This document shows positions 6,310-9,172 of a DNA stretch of 9,172 nucleotides, piece after piece. Positions within the stretch are counted from its first letter, which is position 1. The number at the start of each line of letters is the position of its first letter. The translations under genes were made by a program, and so were the position numbers. The notes beneath the pieces are model-generated. The model did no database searches and was not told the DNA's origin. It was given only the letters and a program-made list of their open reading frames with translations. Source of the stretch: Bacteroidota bacterium (GTDB lineage: Bacteria; Bacteroidota; Ignavibacteria; Ignavibacteriales; Melioribacteraceae); the NCBI GenBank assembly GCA_021812745.1, contig JAKAMS010000084.1:1-9172 (forward strand). The letters are read 5' to 3'.

Positions 6310-8610
6310 TTAATGATGAATTAACATGCCATTAGAACGAACCGCTAATTGGCTTTTTGTATCTGTCTTGCGTGAACTTTTTCCGTTTACATTTGTACTA
6401 TCATCAATCTTAAATCTTAATACCAATTCTTGGAGATTTACTGTTAGTCTATTTAAATCTTCTGCGGCGTGTGCAATCTGTTGTACTCCGGCAGCACTCT
6501 CCTGGGTTACATTGCTAATTGCTTCAATATTTTTACTTATCTGCTCTGCAGCAGAGGATTGCTCTTCGCTTGCGGCGGCTACTTGAGTTGACATATCCAC
6601 TACATCTTGAGCGCCGCTTATAATTTGTTTTAGTGATTGTCCTGCTTTGTCTGCAAGTGCTTTCCCTTTTTCTACTTCTTCTGTTCCTCTATTCATTGAT
6701 ACTACTGCACCTTCTGTATCTTTTTGTATCTGTCTAATCATTGTTGCAATCTCTTTGGTGGCTTTCGTTGTTCTCTCTGCCAATTTTCTTACTTCGTCAG
6801 CAACAACCGCAAATCCTCTTCCTTGTTCGCCGGCACGCGCCGCTTCTATTGCAGCATTTAATGCCAATAGGTTTGTCTGGTCGGCTATATCATCTATTAC
6901 TTGAACAATCTCTCCAATCTGATCGCTGCTCTTACCAAGTGCTTGAACTGTTTCTGCTGATTGTTTGACAACTTGTGCGACGCGGTTCATTCCTTCAATA
7001 GTTTCTTCTACAACTTTTCCTCCTTCAATAGCAATCGCACCGGAGTTTTTAGCTGCTTCTGCCGCGTTGCCTGAGTTCTTTGTTGTTTCGAAGATTGTTT
7101 TTGTCATCTGTTCAACTGCGCTTGCTACTTCGGTTGTTTGACTGCTTTGTTCTTGAGCCCCGGCAGCCATCTCTTCACTGCTAGATGAAATCTCGTTGCT
7201 TGCGCTTGCAGTGGCTTGTACTGCCTCAGTTACATCTGATAATGCGCCGCTGAATGATTCTACCAATTCGTTAATGTTATCTTTCACTTTTGCAAAATCA
7301 CCTTTGTAGTCACCGACCATGCGCACTGTTAAATCACCTGTAGCCATTTTTCCAAGAACTGTGCTTGATTCATTGATCGGTAGGACAACTGCATTAAGAA
7401 TATCGTTAATACCGGTTACTACGTCTTTGTAGCTTCCCTGGAAATTATCAACTTTACCTCTTTGATTAAGATTTCCGTTAAGCGTTGAACTTGTCAATCC
7501 TGATAACTCAGCTATTAGTTCGCGGAACGTATTAATAATCAGCATAAGACTCTTAGGCATAACATCTTTTTCTGATTTTACAGCTAGATTTATAGTTAAG
7601 TCCCCGTTAGATATTTTATCAGCGGCATCAGCTTGCTTTTTGATATTATCTATCATCTTTTGAAATGATGTTTCGAGTTGGCCTATTTCATCCTTTGTGT
7701 TAGCGTTTACTTTAGCATCTATCTCACCGGCAGCTAGTTTGTCTGCAACTTTGGTAAGATTTTTCAATGATGTAGAAATTATACGGGCTATCCAATACGC
7801 TATAAAAACAGAAACGCTTATAGTTACGAGCATAACGAGCATTTTTAATTTTGAAGCTGCAGAAGCGGCTGATTCCCTATCTGCAATCATCGTTTCTATT
7901 AGAGGTTCAATTTTGTGAACCGCTGTGCGCAATACTTCAATTTCATTATTTATATCAAGAATTGCTTTTGATGCAGCTCCAAAATTCTCATCATAACTGT
8001 CTATTAATGATTTTGCCTGAACTTTAGAAGTAACCGGAAGTGAAGAACTTTCTGTGTGCGAGCGTAAAGAAGTAATAGCATCTTTATTTTGATATATATA
8101 TTTTTTATCCTGACGTAAGAAGAAATCCTTTTCGTGTCTGCGGCACATTAGCATATCCACCATTACTGTTTTATCGTTACCGTTGTTAACAAGAGCTTCG
8201 AGGGCATGAACGCTTTCCCGCAGTTTTCCTTCGGCACCGGATTTTTCATCGAGTCCTCTAACCTGCATCAATGCAACTATTTTACTGAATGATTTGCTGT
8301 ATTCATCGGCTGCATCATGTATAGCTTTACCGGTTTCTTCATTCTGGTAAGGGGTTATTAAGGAATCTAATTTTACGATGGCAATATTTACGAGTTTAGT
8401 GTATTTAAGATCTTTTCGTGCAAGAAAGTCTTTTTCACTTCGTCTTGCTTCAAGCATTGCTATATTTATTTTGTTAGCATCTTTCTCCTCATTCTTTGAG
8501 GATAATTCACTTATTTGGAATATCATAAATATTCCCAATAGAGCAAATATTGATCCTACAATAGCAAATATTTTCCCCTTGATGGACAGATTTTCTAGGA
8601 ATGTTAACAT
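6310..8610 (-). CDS. Methyl-accepting chemotaxis protein with HBM-type sensor and multiple HAMP units
   Basis: This 766-residue transmembrane chemoreceptor signals to CheA through CheW. Residues 11-33 are the first membrane span. Residues about 40-255 are a periplasmic all-helical sensor with two copies of the motif RRxEKDFxxRxDxKY (56-70 and 157-171), the signature of helical bimodular (HBM) domains. The second span is 256-277. HAMP-like units follow: a clear one at about 278-328, two looser ones at about 329-368 and 369-407, and a clear one at about 408-458 ([13 protein letters not shown]). The signalling domain (about 465-735) carries the invariant tip [20 protein letters not shown] (571-590) and continues through [20 protein letters not shown]. 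No C-terminal NWETF-like tether is present. HBM receptors characterised elsewhere sense organic acids such as TCA-cycle intermediates; the ligand here is unknown. The start has GGGAG ten bases upstream. It follows CheW by 65 bases and is closed by a hairpin terminator. Confidence 0.97.
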   Translation of the reverse strand: MLTFLENLSIKGKIFAIVGSIFALLGIFMIFQISELSSKNEEKDANKINIAMLEARRSEKDFLARKDLKYTKLVNIAIVKLDSLITPYQNEETGKAIHDAADEYSKSFSKIVALMQVRGLDEKSGAEGKLRESVHALEALVNNGNDKTVMVDMLMCRRHEKDFFLRQDKKYIYQNKDAITSLRSHTESSSLPVTSKVQAKSLIDSYDENFGAASKAILDINNEIEVLRTAVHKIEPLIETMIADRESAASAASKLKMLVMLVTISVSVFIAYWIARIISTSLKNLTKVADKLAAGEIDAKVNANTKDEIGQLETSFQKMIDNIKKQADAADKISNGDLTINLAVKSEKDVMPKSLMLIINTFRELIAELSGLTSSTLNGNLNQRGKVDNFQGSYKDVVTGINDILNAVVLPINESSTVLGKMATGDLTVRMVGDYKGDFAKVKDNINELVESFSGALSDVTEAVQATASASNEISSSSEEMAAGAQEQSSQTTEVASAVEQMTKTIFETTKNSGNAAEAAKNSGAIAIEGGKVVEETIEGMNRVAQVVKQSAETVQALGKSSDQIGEIVQVIDDIADQTNLLALNAAIEAARAGEQGRGFAVVADEVRKLAERTTKATKEIATMIRQIQKDTEGAVVSMNRGTEEVEKGKALADKAGQSLKQIISGAQDVVDMSTQVAAASEEQSSAAEQISKNIEAISNVTQESAAGVQQIAHAAEDLNRLTVNLQELVLRFKIDDSTNVNGKSSRKTDTKSQLAVRSNGMLIHH

Positions 8611-8675
8611 CTTTTTAATTCTCCCTTCCTTTTGTCTTTCGGCTGATCAAAAAATTAGTTCTTCAGTTTCTAAAC

Positions 8676-9170
8676 TCATTCCTCTTCAAGCATTGTGCTT
8701 AGTTCTTTTTCATAAGTTGTTGTAAGAATTTTTTTCAAATCAATCAGAATTAAAAGACGGTCTTCAAGTTTTCCAACCGACTTAATAAAATCTGTATCAA
8801 CGCCAGTAACAATTTCCGGCGGAGCTTCTGTGATGTTTACAGGGATTCTTAAAACTTCGTTCACAGAATCCACAATAAACCCGATAGTTTTATTCTCAAT
8901 TTCAACTACAATGATTCTTGTATCCTTATCGTGTTCTTTTTTGGGAAGATGAAGTCTAATTCTTAAATCAATTACAGGTATTACTCTTCCTCTCAGATTG
9001 ATTACACCTTCAACAAAATCGGGAGCGTTTGGCACTTTTGTTAAGGTAGTCATTTTGTTTATCTCCTGAACATTCAGGATATCCACTCCAAACTCTTCAT
9101 TACCTATCTTGAAACTGACTAACTGAAGAAGTTCAGTTGAATCGTTTTTGGTTTGAACAGAATTACCCAT
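8676..9170 (-). CDS. cheW: Chemotaxis coupling protein CheW
   Basis: This cytoplasmic adaptor of 164 residues links chemoreceptors to the kinase CheA. It is a single CheW domain (about 14-152) built of beta strands: LLQLVSFKIGNEEFGVDI (14-31), then the hallmark VEGVINLRGRVIPVIDLR (53-70), TRIIVVEIENKTIGFIVDSV (84-103) and DRLLILIDLKKIL (137-149). The acidic C-terminal tail (LSTMLEEE) is short. Length is normal for CheW and all core motifs are intact. The ATG lies two bases from the window edge, so its ribosome site and any upstream gene cannot be seen. An N-terminal extension is unlikely because MGNSVQ directly precedes the fold. The receptor gene starts 65 bases downstream without an evident terminator between, so the two are probably co-transcribed. 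Confidence 0.97.
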   Translation of the reverse strand: MGNSVQTKNDSTELLQLVSFKIGNEEFGVDILNVQEINKMTTLTKVPNAPDFVEGVINLRGRVIPVIDLRIRLHLPKKEHDKDTRIIVVEIENKTIGFIVDSVNEVLRIPVNITEAPPEIVTGVDTDFIKSVGKLEDRLLILIDLKKILTTTYEKELSTMLEEE

Positions 9171-9172
9171 AA

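Noticed and set aside
8665..8676. AGTTTCTAAACT inverted repeat in the CheW/receptor gap, as a terminator
   Set aside because: A two-base loop cannot close and there is no T-tract after it on the minus strand, so it gives no reason to split the operon.
6326..8725. Plus-strand open frames opposite the chemoreceptor, including a 115-codon one at 8378-8725
   Set aside because: These are antisense shadows of a highly conserved receptor; their Ser/Ala-rich translations reflect its codon pattern.

Overview
The window is AT-rich bacterial chromosome with eight protein-coding genes: seven complete, and one cut by the left edge. No RNA genes, insertion sequences, CRISPR arrays or phage genes were seen. 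Several genes have clear Shine-Dalgarno sites (AGAGGA, GGAG, AGGAG), yet two upstream regions carry TAnnTTFG-like elements of the Bacteroidota type (exactly TAnnTTTG). Together with the lysine/isoleucine-rich proteins and the excisionase-HTH/PTS-IIA gene, this suggests a free-living, motile Gram-negative of the Bacteroidota/Ignavibacteriota neighbourhood. That placement is an impression, not a demonstrated assignment.

Left part (1-2285). A SulP-family anion transporter with a C-terminal STAS domain is followed on the same strand, 44 bases later, by a TTG-started gene running off the window edge. That gene encodes an excisionase-like DNA-binding domain that leads into what looks like the start of a PTS EIIA domain. 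The pair looks like a transport-plus-sensor operon. The 277-base region to its right is shared with a divergent aldo/keto reductase gene and contains a perfect TATAAT box facing that gene.

Middle (2286-5831). The aldo/keto reductase (2286-3281) is strikingly like animal Kv-beta potassium-channel subunits but keeps a full D-Y-K-H catalytic set. It converges on a 251-residue cytosolic protein of unknown function. Divergent from that is an MscS-type channel fused to a C-terminal cyclic-nucleotide-binding domain (bCNG type), whose pore-helix region lacks the glycine/alanine pattern of MscS.

Right part (5832-9172), all on the minus strand. CheW is followed by a methyl-accepting chemotaxis protein with a periplasmic HBM-type sensor, several HAMP-like units and a canonical signalling tip. 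A GC-containing hairpin with T-tracts closes that unit. Beyond it lies a separately expressed 102-residue acidic helical protein of unknown function with its own weak terminator. CheW and the receptor should work together by coupling the receptor to a CheA kinase encoded elsewhere.

No wholly new multi-gene system can be demonstrated. The best leads are the SulP/HTH-EIIA pair, the atypical pore of the cyclic-nucleotide-binding MscS protein, the poly-HAMP receptor and the two unknown proteins.
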